A stretch of 15,810 nucleotides of DNA from a bacterium. Lineage in GTDB: Bacteria; Patescibacteriota; Minisyncoccia; Minisyncoccales; PEYH01. The position numbers and the translations under genes were made by a program. Numbering within the stretch: the first letter of the stretch is position 1; each line of letters opens with the position of its first letter. The stretch is from NCBI GenBank assembly GCA_021161645.1, contig JAGHAC010000009.1:1-15810 (forward strand). Reading direction: 5' to 3'. The notes under the pieces are model-generated. The model saw only the letters and a program-made list of their open reading frames with translations, made no database searches and was not told the origin of the DNA. Below are positions 14,453 through 15,810 of this stretch, piece after piece.

Positions 14453-15682
14453 ATGGAAAATATAAAAAATATTGCGCCCGAGGTTTATGAGTTAATCCAA
14501 AAAGAGATTAAGCGCCAAGAGGAGACGCTTAATTTAATTCCCTCAGAAAACTATGCTTCACCGGCAGTTTTAGAAGCTGCCGCTTCTGTTTTTACAAATA
14601 AATATGTTGAAGGTTATCCGGGAAAAAGATATTATCCGGGATGTCAGTTTGCCGACCAACTAGAAATTCTCTGCTCTCAGAAAGCAAAGGAGGTTTTTGG
14701 CTTAGACGAAAACTGGAAAGTCCACCCGCAACCTCTTTCTGGTTCTCCGGCTAACTTGGCTATTTATTTTGGATTACTAGAGCCTAGAGAAAAAATTCTT
14801 TCTATGGAACTTACTCACGGAGGACACTTAAGTCATGGATATAAGGTTCATATCTCTTCAAAATTTTGGCATAGCATACATTATAGAGTCAATAAAAATG
14901 GTTTTATTGATTACGACGAAATAGAACAGATTGCCCAGAAAGAAAAACCAAAAATAATTATTTCTGGAGCAACCGCTTATCCAAGAATTATTGATTTCAA
15001 AAAATTTGGAGAAATTGCCAATGAAGTTGGAGCCTATCATTTAGCTGATATCTCTCACATAGCCGGATTGATTGCGGCTGGAATTCACCCATCGCCTTTT
15101 GAATACGCCGATGTAGTAATGACCACAACCCACAAAACCTTAAGAGGTCCCCGATCAGCAATCATTTTTGTAAGAAAGGAAATCTATGATAAAATCCGCC
15201 GCGCTGTTTTCCCAGGAATTCAAGGAGGATCACATCAACATATAATTTGTGCTAAAACCGTTGCCTTTTTTGAAGCACTAAAACCAGAATTTAAAGAATA
15301 TCAAAAACAAATAGTAAAAAATGCCAAAGTCTTGGCAGAAGAATTAATAAAGTACGGCTTCAACCTTCTTTCAGGAGGAACAGACAATCATTTAATTTTA
15401 ATTAATCTTCGAGATGTAATTGATGCTTCGCTGGCTGAAAGCCTGTTGGAAAGAGCAAATATTTTAACAAATAGAAATAGTGTGCCGGGAGACGAATCAC
15501 CCTTTAAACCCACAGGGCTTCGTCTTGGAACACCAGCCGCCACTAGCAGAGGAATGAAAGAAAATGAAATGAAACTAATTGCCCAATGGATATACAGAAT
15601 TTTAATTAAAAAAGAAGATCCCGAAGAGATAAAATATAAAATAATCGACCTCTGTAAAAAATTTCCTGTCTATAAAGAGTAG
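14453..15682 (+). CDS. glyA: Serine hydroxymethyltransferase
   Basis: PLP enzyme converting serine and tetrahydrofolate to glycine and 5,10-methylene-THF, feeding one-carbon units to thymidylate and purine synthesis. Motifs: LIPSENYASPAV (28-39), NKYVEGYPGKRYYPG (49-63), PLSGSPANLAIY (94-105), THGGHLSHG (121-129), ADISHIAG (198-205) and the PLP lysine K228 in TTTHKTLRGPRSA (224-236). RLGTPAATSRG lies near the C-terminus. The substitution SGSPAN for the usual SGSQAN occurs in several lineages. Length 409 is standard. It diverges from the GlmU-like gene and converges on glmS with a 21-bp gap. Confidence 0.97.
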   Translation: MENIKNIAPEVYELIQKEIKRQEETLNLIPSENYASPAVLEAAASVFTNKYVEGYPGKRYYPGCQFADQLEILCSQKAKEVFGLDENWKVHPQPLSGSPANLAIYFGLLEPREKILSMELTHGGHLSHGYKVHISSKFWHSIHYRVNKNGFIDYDEIEQIAQKEKPKIIISGATAYPRIIDFKKFGEIANEVGAYHLADISHIAGLIAAGIHPSPFEYADVVMTTTHKTLRGPRSAIIFVRKEIYDKIRRAVFPGIQGGSHQHIICAKTVAFFEALKPEFKEYQKQIVKNAKVLAEELIKYGFNLLSGGTDNHLILINLRDVIDASLAESLLERANILTNRNSVPGDESPFKPTGLRLGTPAATSRGMKENEMKLIAQWIYRILIKKEDPEEIKYKIIDLCKKFPVYKE

Positions 15683-15703
15683 GTATTGCGTTCTTGTTCT
15701 TTT

Positions 15704-15810
15704 TTATTCCACTGTAACCGACTTTGCCAAATTCCTTGGCTTGTCTGGGTCAAGTCCCCTTAAAACAGAAATATAATAAGCAAAAAGTTGCAAGGGGATT
15801 ACTGATAATA
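15704..15810 (-). CDS. glmS: Glutamine--fructose-6-phosphate aminotransferase, C-terminal 35 residues
   Basis: Reading in from the right edge on minus, the frame gives VIPLQLFAYYISVLRGLDPD and ends PRNLAKSVTVE followed by TAA (15706-15704). This is the highly conserved GlmS C-terminus, which forms the isomerase-domain end and the channel to the glutaminase site. GlmS makes glucosamine-6-phosphate, the first committed step to UDP-GlcNAc. The rest of the gene lies outside the window. Only the last bases are visible, but the terminal motif is diagnostic. Confidence 0.93.
   Translation of the reverse strand, partial: LSVIPLQLFAYYISVLRGLDPDKPRNLAKSVTVE

Overview
The window is compact, AT-rich bacterial chromosome with nearly back-to-back housekeeping genes, few clear Shine-Dalgarno sequences and UGA used as a stop (ftsA ends in TGA). 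A tail-less FtsZ, several likely leaderless transcripts, an archaeal-type GlmU-like enzyme, a class III ribonucleotide reductase carrying an intein, and short-period A-rich repeats between genes fit a streamlined Patescibacteria (Candidate Phyla Radiation) genome. No 16S gene is present, so this placement is inference.

Layout. 1-1900 (minus) is the 5' two thirds of nrdD. It is interrupted at the conserved Ser-Met-Cys-Cys motif by a LAGLIDADG intein that runs off the left edge. 1901-1996 holds the nrdD promoter with a consensus DnaA box beside it. 1997-4586 (minus) is the overlapping cluster ybeY-ftsA-ftsZ. 4621-4650 is a strong terminator closing the next minus-strand cluster, lepB-hisS-HIT-rpsU (7163 to 4665). 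lepB diverges from pth (7224, plus) through a 60-bp region where one palindrome offers the -35 box to both promoters. 7808-7993 (minus) is a 61-codon orphan gene converging on pth, with overlapping stop codons inside a terminator hairpin. dprA and topA follow on plus, then a 294-bp non-coding stretch with 8-bp tandem repeats and a perfect 38-bp palindrome, then tRNA-Leu(CAA). 11414-14350 (minus) is a GlmU-like enzyme, an MFS transporter and a PAP2 phosphatase. glyA (plus) and the last 35 codons of glmS (minus, cut by the right edge) close the window.

Functions. Most genes are core information processing or envelope: dNTP supply (NrdD), division (FtsA/FtsZ), ribosome maturation and translation (YbeY, bS21, HisRS, Pth, tRNA-Leu), protein export (LepB), DNA uptake/recombination and topology (DprA, TopA), one-carbon metabolism (GlyA), amino-sugar and lipid-carrier metabolism (GlmS, GlmU-like, PAP2). 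I see no phage, insertion sequence or CRISPR. The intein is the only clear mobile element. The less explained signals are the intein at an active-site motif, the tail-less FtsZ with an altered GTP-binding signature, the orphan gene, the long palindrome, and the 7-8 bp repeats at gene boundaries.
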